From Purshia tridentata (lineage: Eukaryota; Streptophyta; Magnoliopsida; Rosales; Rosaceae), in the NCBI GenBank assembly GCA_003254885.1, contig QANT01007643.1:1-64000 (forward strand): a stretch of DNA of 64,000 nt, given 5' to 3'. Below, one piece after another: positions 48,431-61,689 of the stretch. The number at the start of each line of letters is the position of its first letter. Position 1 is the first letter of the stretch. The notes beneath the pieces are model-generated. The model was not told where the DNA came from, searched no databases, and saw nothing but the letters and a program-made list of their open reading frames with translations. The translations under genes and the position numbers were made by a program.

Positions 48431-49721
48431 ATTATCAATAGTTGAACTTAATGGTACTATCAAGGTTTGATTTTATGCACTACTGTAAAGTAAGTTAATC
48501 TGATATTTGAATCTCCTTATTGCAACGTTTTCTTCATGCTCACTGTAACATACTTGTTTCCCCTATTATGCATTAATATATTTCTCATTCATAAGACGTT
48601 TAATTTATGCTGTTTACAATGTCCCATGTTCTCTACCAAAAAAAAATGTCTCATGTTCCAGAAACCTTGAGGCAGTAATGATACACCTCTTATTCAAAAT
48701 AAATCTAGAATAAGCAGATTGAGAAAGAATGAATATATGAAATGAAGAGTCGATATTACAAGCAACAACAAGCATAAATGAATGAAATAGTTACCAAGTT
48801 TATGCAAAACAAATTTAGACACCAGAATAATACAATAAAAAAAAAAGAAAAAAACCCATAAGGCAACTGTCAAACAGTCAAAGAGGCAACAATCTGGGTC
48901 CAAGTGAACTAAATGAATATTGGAATAGAAATAAACCCAAAAACTGACAAAATATAAATAATATAGCATGTAAAAACGTAAATCATAAAATAATTCACAG
49001 AAGCACAAAAAAAAAAAAATCAATCTTTACAATATATAATAAATAGAAAATTGTTTCTGATGGATGCAGTCCTTATTTTCCACTATATTACTGATCTCAC
49101 TCGACCCAACAATCATGTAATTTCAGCTCAGTCATGAATGAATCCATAAAAACATATAAAAGGGTCTCTGAGGTTCGTCAGATCAAAAACCCTAATGCTA
49201 CCCTGATAAGAAATAGTAACTATTATTGCACAAACTAAATCAAACAATAATGCGACGCCAAAGAAATATTAACTACCACAATATGAGAACACAGTTTCAG
49301 GCACTTACATGTGGCTGGCGATGATGAAATGAGAAGCGGAACCAATCGAGAAAATCCAAAATCGGTGGCAATGGTGGGAAAATCAGTTTCTTGCTCCTTA
49401 TTTGATTTGTTTTTTTTTTTTTTTNTTGCTCCTTATTTGATTTGTTTTTTTTTTTTTTCTTTGTTTATTAGGCTTTTTTAGCTTTTGGAATAGAATAAGG
49501 GTCTGTTTGTGTGTGTGTGACTCTGTATCCGGGGGATGGGAAAGCAACCGAAACCCAAGGAACTATCTATTGCCAACTGCCTATTGGCGCTGGAATCTGA
49601 ATCTCCTTTTTTTTTGTTCAAAAATCTGTATCTCTTTCCCGTAATCCGGATAGTGGGTGTTTGGACGCGGGAATACTTTCCCACGTTTCTATCTTGTCCT
49701 ATTATCAGTTGGTTAATTTAG

Positions 49722-49793
<72 letters not shown>

Positions 49794-51020
49794 NCGTGAC
49801 ATGTTAATTTGGTTTTTAATGAGCTGAATGCCATAAGGTTTTTTTTTTTTTTCTTTTTTTGAGTTTTATAAGGTTCGATAATAATAATTATTATCACTGT
49901 GCAACAATGATAACCAAAATATCACATAAAAAATTAAACTTATAGATATACTTTTGTATTTGGTTTTTTACATAACATGTCAAAAATTAATTAATTAACA
50001 TAAAACACAAAATTCAAATTTATGGACATGGTGAGTACTTTGTAAGGAGGGCCGAGCTCGACCTTGTTTAATCAACACCTCTTTTTTAAAACGTCGAGTT
50101 CTTTATCATTTTGTTTAAAAAAGAGTGTACATTTTTAACATAATAAATTTTAAGTGGGTTGATTTAACATTTGGGAGTTTAGAGTTGACTTCTTAATCAG
50201 TTTTAGTCATTATTAATTTATTAATTATGTTTGTAGTTCATGTAGTTTATGCTAAGTTTCCCTAAAATTTGTTTAGTTTAATTGTATCAATTATATCTAT
50301 AGTTTCATAATCGTTGTAATTTGAAGATATACTTTATTTCGTTAATTTGGTAAATAAATATAGCACGTGATGCACACAAGTAAGGATATTTAGATTGTGA
50401 CAATGAAGTTAAGTCACAAAAAAGTGATATATTAATTTGTGCATGTTGCATATTATTTTCGTCAAACAAATTGATATATTTAAGAATGTGTTTCGAACTA
50501 AAATTGATACAATTAGAACTACCGATATCTGAGTAAAACTTAGTCCAAAATACAAAGAGTACAATGTAATTTAGCCCTTAAATTCTAAAAAAGTTCAGGC
50601 TAGTAGGTTACTTTGTTGGTGATACACAAATGGACACAGCCCTATAAACTTCATAAGGTTCATCAAGTAATTAGAAAAACTATTGTTAAAAAAATGAAGG
50701 GTTTTAATTCTCAACCTGTATTGCCGAACAAAAATTTTAAAGAAGAAGGTTGGAGGAGCTCTTCCGATCAGAAATTGAGGGAAGCATTGTTTTTTTTATT
50801 TATAATTCTAAAGTATAGTTTTTTAGCTGTCATATCTCTCCACGTCATATGGGGACGTCCACACCAAAGACAATATACAAGTATTTGGGCCACAAATACA
50901 ACGTCGGCTCACCTGAAGAGCCAAGAGCGGAGAGCCCAAGAGCCAAGAGGTACGTGTTGCCCACGAGACAGCTATTAATTCTATGGCCACGAACGTAAAC
51001 CACTTGAGTTCGTTCACTTC
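48431..51020. other. Gene-free spacer between the AT-hook gene and SUFB
   Basis: Mostly AT-rich with poly-T runs, including about 65 T at 49729-49793 ending in an N at 49794. The N at 49425 is flanked by a repeated 34-bp stretch, and both look like assembly joins. A telomere-type AAACCCTAA word lies at about 49189. Promoter sequence for the divergent SUFB gene is expected near 50830-51140, but no certain box is claimed. Confidence 0.45.
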
Positions 51021-51143
51021 CATCAATCTTGTATCGTCTTCGTGTCGTTAACTCTTATCTTTTGTTTTTTTTTTGGCCAGGGGTGTCGTTAACTCTATCT
51101 GACCAAATAACAAACCTCCATCTGAAGTCTCTGAACCACAACC

Positions 51144-53531
51144 ATGGCTTCTCTGTTAGCCAATGGTGTTTCAAGCTTCTCTCCTCAAGCTGCTTCAGAA
51201 CCACTGAAATTCCCAAAAGGGTTGCATCCAAAGCTCGAGTTTTTGAAGCCTTCGAATCAGAAAACCTCTGCTCCGAAAAGGGTGTTCAAGGTTCGAGCAG
51301 ATGTCGGGTACGACCCGAAAACAATCAAACCGGATCAAGGTAAGCTCTCAATTGAGGAATTTCTTCGTAATCGTGAGTATGACAAGAAATTTGGGTTTAA
51401 TATAGAAATAGATTCGTTATCGATTCCAAAAGGGCTTTCTAGGGAGACAATTCGTTTAATCTCTTCACTGAAAGAAGAGCCTGATTGGATGCTTGAGTTT
51501 AGATTGAATGCTTTTGAGAAATTTTTGACTATGAAAGAACCCAAATGGTCTGATAACCGATACCCTGCAATTGATTTTCAAGATATGTGTTATTACTCGG
51601 CACCCAAAAAGAAACCAGCATTGAATAGCCTCGATGAGGCAGACCCGGAACTTCTTAAGTACTTTGATAGATTAGGAGTGCCATTAAATGAGCAGAATCG
51701 ATTGGCTAATGTTGCGGTAGACGCAGTTCTTGATAGTGTGTCAATAGCCACGACACATAGGAAGGCGCTGGAGGAAGGTGGAGTGATCTTTTGTTCGATA
51801 TCGGAGGCGATTAAGGAGCACCCGGATTTAGTTAGGAAGTATTTAGGTAGAGTAGTGCCTACTGGGGATAATTATTATGCTGCCTTGAACTCTGCGGTGT
51901 TTAGTGATGGATCGTTTTGTTATATACCGAAAGACACTAAGTGCCCGATGCAGATTTCAACTTATTTTCGGATAAATGCATTGGAGACAGGGCAGTTTGA
52001 GAGGACCTTGATAGTGGCTGATGATAGGAGTTTTGTGGAGTATTTGGAGGGGTGTACCGCCCCTTCTTATGATAGAAACCAGCTTCATGCTGCAGTGGTA
52101 GAGTTGTATTGTGGTGAGGGTGCAGAGATTAAGTACTCCACAGTGCAGAACTGGTATGCTGGGGATGATGAAGGGAAGGGAGGGATTTATAATTTTGTTA
52201 CCAAGCGAGGGCTTTGTGATGGGGCTCGCTCAAAGATATCTTGGACCCAGGTGGAGACAGGGTCTGCCATTACTTGGAAGTATCCGAGTGTTGTTTTGGA
52301 GGGTGATGATTCTGTGGGTGAGTTCTACTCGGTAGCTTTGACTAATAATTATCAGCAGGCAGACACAGGTACAAAGATGATACACAAGGGAAAGAATACA
52401 AGAAGTAGAATTATTTCAAAAGGTATATCAGCTGGGAATTCAAGGAACTGTTATAGGGGCCTTGTGCAAGTTCAATCGAAGGCAGAGAATGCTCGAAACT
52501 CTTCACAGTGTGATTCAATGCTTATTGGAGACGGTGCAGCTGCCAACACCTATCCATACATCCAGGTAATTCCTTTGATCTTGTCTCTTTTGTTTCTGGC
52601 ATTAAGATCATGTATGTTGGTATTTAAGACAAAGTTGCCTGTAGTGTGATGATTATTTAAATTTATTCTTCATTAGATGACATTCTTACATTACTTTGTG
52701 TTACTCCACCCTTCTGCTGAAGTCTAGCCCTCCTATCTAGTTCCCACATGTATTTTGCTTGGATGATTCATATGATGTATTGTTGCTTACTTAAAGAAGC
52801 CACTTTGTTGTCAGCAATTGAAAAGAAATTTTAGAAGTTGATTTTCTTCTGAAGAAAGCAGTACCCATGGGAGGCTGGTGTTCAGTATATTACTTTCTTG
52901 TCTGAGATTCTATCAGATGGTTACCAAGATTAGTCAGTAGGCTTTGTGGATAAGATTAGACACACTGTATACAACTGTCATCATAGCAAATATGAGCTAC
53001 TCTAGGTATGGCATTATTGCACTAGGCATTGCAGCTAGTTGCAGTACATTCAAGATTTGTTTTCTTATCTAGTGAAAATCTAATCTACTCTTAGTATGTT
53101 TGAGAAATCTGAAGTGATTTGGTTTTTATCTGACTGTTCAGAATGTCACAATCGCCCCATTACCCATCTCTTTCCTATGTCTAAAGTTGTCACAGGGTCA
53201 TAGAGTAGTTCCCTTTTAGTTGCTGGTTTTCTAACAGTTAGTGCCATATAATATGTAACTGTCATGGAATATTCTTTTATTCCTTAATGAATTCATCTCA
53301 TGTGCTGAACAGGTCAAGAATCCCACAGCTTGCATTGAACACGAAGCTAGTACCTCCAAAATTGGTGAAGACCAGCTATTTTACTTTCAGCAAAGGGGAA
53401 TTGACTATGAGAAAGCCATGGCCGCTATGATATCTGGGTTTTGCCAGGCTGTATTCAATGAGCTTCCAGACGAGTTTGGGTCTGAAGTGAACCAATTGAT
53501 TGGCTTGAAGCTTGAAGGATCAGTGGGCTAG
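51144..53531 (+). CDS. SUFB: Plastid Fe-S cluster scaffold protein SufB (ABCI8), two exons
   Basis: SufB is the scaffold subunit of the SufBC2D complex, which builds iron-sulfur clusters in the chloroplast for photosystem I, ferredoxins and other proteins. Exons 51144-52565 and 53313-53531 join in phase to 546 aa, close to the family's usual length in plants. The first 50-60 residues are rich in Ser, Lys and Ala with few acids, a chloroplast transit peptide. The mature part begins near [20 protein letters not shown] and shows the SufB/SufD beta-helix core, including a C-P-M-Q segment, [12 protein letters not shown], the NCYRGLVQV region and a conserved [20 protein letters not shown] end. The intron has normal GT-AG borders. 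Read-through of exon 1 adds only a few dozen non-conserved residues and is not the main form. The gene faces SWI3B tail to tail. Confidence 0.96.
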
Positions 53532-54670
53532 ATAACAGCAACAGTTTAGTTAAAAAGCTGCATCAAGGAAATTCGATCTTTTTGTCAACCGGTTTAAAAT
53601 CCGAGTAGTTTGCAAGAGACGTTTGAGCTGACAGATATGCTATGAAAATGGCTAGAATATGGAGAGTATGTACATAGATATTTGTTGTAAATGTGTATCC
53701 TCTGCTGGCCTCTGTAACGCATTGAGATAGAAGCACTATGGTGCACAGAACTTTGCTTGTTGATTGACAAAATAATGCTTTGTTAATGTTATAAATTAAA
53801 TTATAGGTCAGTACTTGCAATTGTGTAGTTTTTATGTTCTTACATGGCAACATAAAGAAAAATGCATCATAACAGTGGCAAGGAAGAGAGGTAAGTAGTA
53901 TCGTATATTTTTTGTAAGTAATTCAAAATTAAAATTCATTTGTTAAGAAAAATTTACGGTAAAATCTCATCACAGTTTCTTGAGTTCTCATTTGAGTTCC
54001 AAAAACTTTAAATTCGGACGAAATGAGAGCAATCTTCGTTGGCATGGAATCACAGGCTATGAAGTCGAATGCTAAAGATATATAGGCCATTGTTTTGTTG
54101 GCATGGAATCAGAGGCCATGAAGGCAAATGCTAAAGCCGTGAATGAATGGTAGTAAATGCTAGTGTTGTGGATTGACAAAGAAGTGCATGCTGGCCTCTA
54201 TAAAAGTTGTGATTTCACTCGCAAAAGAGAACCTTTCATTTTATCCCCATTTCAACCTTTGGAGAGGCTTGGTCAATCTGCATATTTTGGAACAAAGGAA
54301 ACTTTGATAACAAGTGTCAATGTTTATTGTGCCAAATTCATCAAGACTGTTTTAGTATTATCATTCAATTCTTTAATTTAATTTCCTCTGTGTTCTTATG
54401 ATTACTCGTAAGCAATATCGATTACGCTGATAAAAGCCCAATACGAAGTACTTAGATTAAAGCTACATAAATTTTATACTTGTATCTTCTTATTCATATT
54501 CGATAAAGGTTGCATTTCTATAATAATGTAAGTTGTTCTTCATTGAGTAATGCAAATTTGAAACAAGAACCAAAATTTGAAGATATTTCTATATAATGTA
54601 AGTTGTCCATCTTTTTAAATATAAAACATACATGAATTATGGAAAATCAATCCGCTTTTACATTCTTCTC
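53532..54670. other. Convergent 3' flanks of SUFB and SWI3B
   Basis: Contains the 3' untranslated regions of both genes. An imperfect 58-bp direct repeat (TTGGCATGGAATCA(C/G)AGGC) occurs at about 54040 and 54098. No further gene is visible. Confidence 0.5.
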
Positions 54671-56407
54671 CTACATTCCTTCTGAAATTTTTGTTGCAGC
54701 GCTTTTACGAGATGATAGTGTTAGCTGATCAACAAAGAGCATGTTTTTCATTTGCTCTACTTGTTGCCATTCTTTGTCCAGCTGCAAATCTAACACCTCA
54801 AAACCAACAATCTTCTCTTGAATCTCTTTCATCTGTACCTCTGTAATCCCAGAAATTGCTCTCTCCATATCCAGCCCCTCCTTCTCAAGCTGTGAATTTG
54901 CATCCACAAAAGCACCACCCAGTGCATCTCTGTTGGTCTCTGTGTCTCCATTCAATGCAGCATCGGTTTCATGCTGCCCTGCATTCAAATCCCGAGATCC
55001 AAGACTCATTCTACTTGTTTCATAATCGGCCTCACACAGGGTTGCTACAGCGGCACAAGCAGCAGCTTCTGCAACCTCTACACCAGCCAGAGCTGACAAA
55101 AAGGCAGCTTGCGCCATAATTGGGTTGCTCGCATCTGCGAGAGGTGAGAGACGCATTCTTTTACTTAGGGATGGTGTTGTACCATTACCCTCCAATCCAA
55201 TTTCAGCATCAAAATCACCAGAATCCAAATCATCAGCAGATTTGTCACCATAAGGAAGCTTAAGGAAATGAGTGACACATTCCTTCTCACTCCTACCAAC
55301 ATGTTGTGCAACCTTCCTCCAATCTTCACCATAATGCATAAGAGCTTCTAAAAGATGCAGAGTATCTTTGTCTGCCCACTCATTCCCCATCTCTTCATTG
55401 ACCTCAACCCGCCTGAAATCCGAAGAACTCACACCAATCTGATAGTTCCCACGAACATAGCACCTTGCACAGAGAGTCATGTCGTACTGGTCCCAACAAG
55501 GATTGAAAACATCAGCAATTGCAAAAAAATGTTAACTATGCATTGCAAATGACAACATGAAATTAATGGGTGACAAAACCAAATTAATCAATTCAATTCC
55601 TAATGATTCTGGTAGCAAGACAATGGGGATTGGAAAAAGCCTCAATTTCAGTAAAATGTTATTTATGCATTAGCAAATGTGGGTATCAATATCACATTAA
55701 TGCGTGACAAAATCAAATTTAATCAATTCAACTCCCAATGCTTAATGGTGGCAAGAGAATGAGAGAGAGACCTTTTCGGAAACAAAGCAGGCAATGCTGC
55801 AAAGAGACCTGCAGCCGTTGCAGACCCTCTTTTTGTTGGGAGCGGAAGAAGGGTCCTTGTTGGGACCCACTGGGGAGGCTGCTGCTTGAGCGCCGCCATG
55901 AGAGGCAGCTGCTGCTGCTGCCGCCGCCTTGCTGTCCTTGTCCTCCCACTTAAGGACCTTGTTGCTGAGCGGAGACTGAGAGTAATTGATCAAACCCCAC
56001 GCCTCGAGGAAATCGAAAACCCTCCGAATCGAGCCGACGTCGCCGACCAGAGTCTTGCGAGCTTCGGTTAAGGTGAGCTTCCGGGAAGGGTTGGCCCTGT
56101 AGAGCTTGATGATGCTGTTGCGGTAGTACTTGTAGAGATTAGGGTTTTTAGAGAGCGAGCGAGAGTCGAAGAACTCCGGGAGGAATCGGATCTCGGGTTG
56201 GTGGATATGGTCCCACGAGAACCACCCGGAATAGCTGGGGACGTGAACGGTGTCGGTGGTGTCGGAGCTGGGAGTGGGTTGAGGAAGGCGTGGAGTGGCG
56301 GCGGGTGAAGTCTCGGGGTTGACGGAGATTGGAGATGGAGCGGGTCGGAGGTTGGGTGGCGGGTCGGACGAGAGGTCTTGGACTGCTGATTTGGTTGCCA
56401 TGGCCAT
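54671..56407 (-). CDS. SWI3B: SWI/SNF chromatin-remodelling subunit SWI3B, two exons
   Basis: A core subunit of plant SWI/SNF complexes in the nucleus, where SWI3 proteins pair and support the remodelling ATPase. Exons 56407-55772 and 55486-54671 (minus strand) join in phase to 483 aa, close to the Arabidopsis protein. Domains in order: an acid- and proline-rich N-terminus; SWIRM (about 53-140, starting VHVPSYSGWFSW); an alanine run (161-168); a ZZ-type zinc finger split by the intron (CNGC at 196-199, C203, C207, then C218 and C221); a SANT domain (about 247-290, EWADKDTLHLLEALMHYGEDW); the family signature around residues 339-365 (LADASNPIMAQAAFLSALAG); and a C-terminal coiled coil with FVDQL. 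The start ATG (56407) is followed by a second in-frame ATG two codons on. The intron has normal GT-AG borders. Confidence 0.96.
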
Positions 56408-56859
56408 GGGCTTCAGTTTAGCCTTCGGATTTCTGAGATCTACGGCTTAAGTCGATCCGAACAAAATAAAAAAGGGTTTAAGTCGATGATGGGCTTGTGT
56501 TTTTAGTTTGAGTGCTATTGAGACCATCCTAAACCAGTTAGTTGACCATCCTATCTGATGTTTCTTTCTAAACTACCTATTATACCCTTCATAAAGCTAT
56601 ATTCTGACCAACCCACCCATCCACCCTACGTACCCTCGCTCACCGTTGATGGCCCCTCCAACCGCCCACCGGTGATCACCCCTTACACCGCCAACGGTCT
56701 CCCTCTTTCTTTCTTCTTTTCCCTTTTTACTCTTCTAATCCCTCCATTTCTCTTTTTCTCATTTTTTTTCTTTTTTTTCCTCCCTCCCATGACGGGACCA
56801 CCATGGGTGGCTGACTGGCGAGAGACCCAATCGACTTCTAGATTGAGGGTTGCCAATCT

Positions 56860-57545
56860 TCAATCTAGGGTTGGCAACGGTACGAGAACCATACCGTATT
56901 CTTTATACTGCACTCCGACTGTTAGAGGTTGAGCAAGAAGAATTGGATTCCGATACCGTGCCAACGGAAGTCAAAAACCACTCAATATGGTATCGGTCGG
57001 AATGAGACCGTGTCGGCACTGTAATGGGCATTTCGACATTGTCCAAATTGGGAGAAAGTGATAGAAGGCGATGGTGGTGACGAAGGTGAGAGACAGTGGA
57101 AGAGAATGATAGAGGGAGACAAGGTGTGATGGTGGTAGGAGACAGAGGGAGGCGATGGTGGTGACGATGGTGAGAGGCAGAAGGAGAGAGTGATAGATGG
57201 AGGCGATGGTGGTGAGAGGCAGAAGGAGAGAGTGACAAAGGGAGGCCAAATGGTGGTGATGATGATGAGAGACAGAAGGAGAGAGTGACAGAGGGAAGTG
57301 ACCAAGTGAGAGTTTGCTTTCAGAAATAGAGATGGAGGACATGGAGTGGAGGCGACCATGGAGATTGTTAGTATATATGCGATATTGGAATGCCTACATT
57401 ATTCAAATATTCATACCATTTCCGCTACCTTTTTTGTGGGAACAGGACGGTATTAGTGCTAATACCATAAATGGCCAAAAAATTACTATACTGTCAAAAT
57501 CCGAAACGGTATGATGTCCGGATTTTGCAGTTTTGTGGGAAAAAA
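56860..57545. repeat. hAT-like repeat with GA-rich minisatellite
   Basis: The block starts with GGTTGGCAACGGTACGAGAA and ends with CGAAACGGTATGATGTCCGG. The recurring CGGTA/TACCG words in both orientations are typical of some plant hAT elements. Inside, 57060-57305 is a GA-rich minisatellite (GGCGATGGTGGTGAGAGGCA and variants, several copies). Open frames on the minus strand there are only products of the repeat. Boundaries are approximate and no transposase is present. Confidence 0.4.
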
Positions 57546-57729
57546 ACCTACCCATACTTCAATCTGGAGGTTGAAGGGGTTGTCGAAAGAGGGAGAGAGG
57601 TCACCGACAGTTGGAGGGGCCAACAACGATGTTAGTGAGCTAGGGTGGTTATTGCCTGGGTCAAAAGTGGGGGTGTTTAAATAAATAAATATGTGTGCTT
57701 ACAAGTTGCAACAAAAGCTCTTCCAAGAT

Positions 57730-58651
57730 TCTATATATACTAAAAGGTCACAGAAGCTTTACTGTAGCTAAGCTGTAGCTGGAGAAGTCAGTTTTGGCCC
57801 TGTCTTCATCTTTTTTGGTCTTTGGGCTTTGTCATTTGATTTATTATTAGGCCCCTTTTGGTCTTTTACCGGGTTTTTAATTTTGGCCCATTTCTTTTCC
57901 CTTTTTTTACACACCATGCCATCCATTTGGTTTACTTCTGTTTCTCTACACAGCCTTTTTTTTTTTTATCTGTGTGCCATTGTGTAAATACCCTGTTTGG
58001 AGGTGTCTTTGATGGTCATTTACTCTTTCTTAGCTTTATACCTCTTTGCATACTAAACTAAGGTTAAATAGTACGAAAAATTCAATTTGTTTTTGTTTTG
58101 GAAGAGAAGCAAAATAAACACTATTTTGTTGACTGTATTTGACCAGGTTTGAAACACTAAGAAAAAAATAAAATTATATGTAAAGCAGTTTTTTTTTTTG
58201 GGAAACCAAACACTAATAGTACTTATGAAAAACACTTCTAAACAGGGCCTAACATAGTAGTAAGGGTTTGTATCAAGTAAAGGTTATTGTTACACAACTT
58301 AAAAGATTTCATTCAAAATATGCAAACCATATTATGATAAATATACTGCTAAAAATTCATTTATAAGAAACTTTTTTCAGCATATCAAATCTGTAGCAAC
58401 CATTCCAAAATTTTTTGAAAGAAATAAAAATATAACAATCAACATATGAAATTTGTAACTAAATAATTAATTCACATTTTGTAACTAAAGAATCAGATCA
58501 AACACTGATATCAATGTATATAAACCCTACTATTTATGTAAAATATACTCTTTTCTTACATCTCTATTAATTCTTATACTAAAATTTTATAACTCTTAAC
58601 TAAATTTTAAAAATTATATAAACCCGCAGCAACGCGCGGGTCAAAATCTAG
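57730..58651 (+). mobile_element. Non-autonomous Helitron, about 0.92 kb
   Basis: The 5' end reads TCTATATATACTAAAAGG and the 3' end is a GC-rich hairpin (CCCGCAGCAACGCGCGGG at 58623-58640) followed by TCAAAATCTAG, then a T. That is the classic Helitron terminus with CTAG eight bases after the stem. The 3' flank T fits insertion at AT; the 5' flank is T instead of A, which may be a later change or a shift of the start by a base or two. No Rep/helicase gene is present. It carries AT-rich filler without recognisable host exons. Confidence 0.75.
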
Positions 58652-60240
58652 TAGCTACTAAGCAATAGTGGTTCCAGTAAAACAGCTATTGTGCAAAAAC
58701 ACTTCTTACAAAAATACTCCCAAACAATCTCGAAAAATGTTTTCAGATATCTTGTTTTTACTTTTTGATATTGTACTAACTAAAATAGAAGAAAGATTGT
58801 TTTAAAGATTACAAAGCACAAAAAAAGTATTATATTTACTTGTTTGAGAAGCCAATGTAAATAAATAACTACTTGTGTTGTGGGAAGAAGTTCATAATTT
58901 CTAATTAAGGTTTGATCTTAATTTGAACTTTTGTTGTAATTTCTTTTACACCTCGAACCTAATTTTGCTTGAGCTTAGTCTAGAACGATCGATGTTCTTA
59001 GTCAAAACTGGAATGTTATTGCGCATCATACATGTCAAAATAATCACTCATAATTTGTCATAATTTTTGTTTTGGCATATCATTTGTAGATATCTTTCTC
59101 ATACAAACAATTCGGCAAACGGTGTGGATAGAGTGGGTATTGCAGCTGAGCTAGTCCGCGACCAAGCTGCTGGCATTGTAGCTATGCAATTGGAATTACT
59201 TAATGTGATGAGAAAATACATTAATGTTTTAAAGAAATAAATGGAAAAACCAATCTTTTCCTTGGAACCCTATGGTAAAACTGAATTACAGTCAAGGAAT
59301 TAGTTTTTTATGAAAAAAAAAGTGATTTGGGGCAGTATTGCAGCAACCTAAAAATAACATGGTCCCTCCAATTCGCATATTTATTTTCTTATTTTTCCTT
59401 TAAGAGAGAATTAGGCGTATTTTGTAGTGTCATTCGGTTTAAAACCATATAATTATTTAAATTTGTATTTAAATCCATTTATTTTTTTAGAATAAGGTCC
59501 ACAAAATGGACTATCACCTAGTTTTTGAATTTTGGTTAATAGTATCTAATTTGTATTAGCGGCCAATTCTAGGCCTTGTGGGATTGAGCTTGTAGCAGCC
59601 GTCATACTCCCCAATTAACATGAGTTTTATCATCACCACTGACGCATCAATCTCACGTCAACTGAAAAGCACAAGCCTCGAGCTACTATTCTACCCTCTA
59701 AGACGGCGGATATACAGAGTTAACTAGTGAAATGTTCACTAAAGATTAGTGAGCATGTCAAGAGGTGTACATATTAGTTTATTATAAAAGATGATTAAAG
59801 TCCTCTATCTTATTGCTTGAAAGGCAAAAAAAAAAAACTTTCTTATATATAATGAAACGTTTCAATTCAAGGTTTCAATTCAAAGCTGCTGCAACAATCA
59901 ACACATGCAATTACTCTTACGTAGATAATATTTCATTAAGTTCGACATGAAACATTTATAATTGAAAAGCTAAGTGGACATGAAACCGAATATTTACTTG
60001 ATCCATTACTATTAATATAAATATTGTGCTATTCATTTTAATAAATAAATATTAATGTACGTAAGCATTAGGCATGGTCTGTTAATATACTCTATTTTAA
60101 GTAGTCAAACGTCACCGTTTTGAATTAAGAAATCATTGTTGTATTGTTTTCTGTTTTTGTTGATGGGCAGAGGCCGGTGGAGGGTTGACTTAATTGGAAG
60201 GCCACTGCAGAACACTTGAAATTAAACCATGTATTATGTC
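58652..60240. other. Gene-free, AT-rich spacer
   Basis: No gene could be supported. The stretch 59090-59240 stands out because an AG-ended T-rich tract is followed by about 50 open codons of unusually coding-like composition (VGIAAELVRDQAAGIVAMQL); it may be a relic exon. The rest is AT-rich with short direct repeats. Confidence 0.4.
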
Positions 60241-60302
60241 CCCCTCGGCCTTTCACTCTAATTTGACTCAATAATTTTCTGTACTTTTATTCATTGTTTA
60301 AT

Positions 60303-60366
60303 TTCAAAGATCCTTCACGCCGGTGGAGGTTTTTGTCTGGTCCATACATGGCAAGCCTCAAGTTTC
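60303..60366. repeat. Conserved 64-bp block, copy A
   Basis: Matches 62824-62889 with only three substitutions over about 62 bases (shared core GGTGGAGGTTTTTGTCT and GTCCATACATGGCAAGCC). Sequence just to the left is also related but at much lower identity. In the one open frame the three changes would all alter amino acids, so protein constraint is unlikely. Confidence 0.75.
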
Positions 60367-61689
60367 CATATATAATTAATACTCAACTCAATAGATTAAC
60401 AACAAATTTATATATACACCACATCGATCAACTGATCATCTTCTACGGATTAGATAAACAATACATGAGATATTGAATTAGTTGATAAGATTTAAATAAT
60501 TAACAATAATCATGTACGTAGTAGCACCATTAATGCATCCACAACAGAGCAAAAGGGTTCAATTCACCTCATGAATTAAGTTTCTTAATTCCCCTAGATC
60601 TTAGATGCTTGTCTTGTCCCCCACCCCTTGAATTAGTTTTGTTGCTTAAGAAATTGGGATAATATGTTTGAAAAGAATGCCTCAAACAACTTGTAACTAA
60701 AGTAAGCAACGTAAAAAAACACCAATTTATGTATACTGGTCCGGAAGAGCAAAGTGCAATCCTGTCCCGTCTTTCAAACCAAGCCGAAGGAGATGTTTTG
60801 TATGCTAATAGGAAAAAGAAAGGGTTTAGAGTCATAGATATAACAAGAATACTCGTCCGAGCTGCAGGAACATGTACATACGAAATACGAGAATTTCCAC
60901 CTTGTTGAAGATCTAGTGCTTATAGTCTTCTGCTACTTGCAGAGCTGACTTAAATGAATAGCCATTGTTGTGGAACAACAGGGATCCAATGATATTTTAT
61001 TAATTTATACATAGCTCATCTTAAGGAATATTTATTTCATAACAAATAAAATACTGACAAGTGTAATGACACGTTATTTGAAACCCAAATTTAGAATTAA
61101 AACCTCTATCATTATAAAAACTACACACACATATATATATATTTTTTGGTGACAAACTACACATATTTCAATATACATACATGCATTGAAAGTAAATGCA
61201 TGAACTAGTACTTAAATCCCGAAATGAATTCCCACATCAGGCACAATCCTTGCTCTAATTCACTTTACCGGTTCTTGATGATCATCCAATTGATTCAACC
61301 ACATGGTTTACCGTTTACGTAATTGTAAGGCCGAGATCTGTGCAATTTTATATACAATCATTGACGTAGCTATAGCAAGGATATTCATTAAATATAATTA
61401 AATACACAAGCCTGTTAATCTGGTCACTTTCTATACTCTGCATGCAAGCTTTCAATTTTGCTGCACTCTGCATTAAATCTATCCTTTTTTTTAATGATAA
61501 ACTAGAAACAATAATTTTGTAAGCATATTCTCCTTGATTCTTGAGAGCACGTTTTAGTTAGTTCACACGCACACACCATGATGTAAAAGGCCAGCTATCT
61601 CAGCTCACAGCCTGTTAGTTTCTCTTGTACCAAAAAAACACTAATAAGTGCACATGCTCTGCTTCATCAGCACAAAATAACCTCCTCTC

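Noticed and set aside
52566-52649. C-terminal extension of SUFB exon 1
   Set aside because: Read-through into the intron; the spliced exon restores the conserved SufB end.
56903-57359. Several 110-125-codon Ser/His/Pro-rich minus-strand frames
   Set aside because: Three overlapping frames of one GA-rich minisatellite; not a protein gene.
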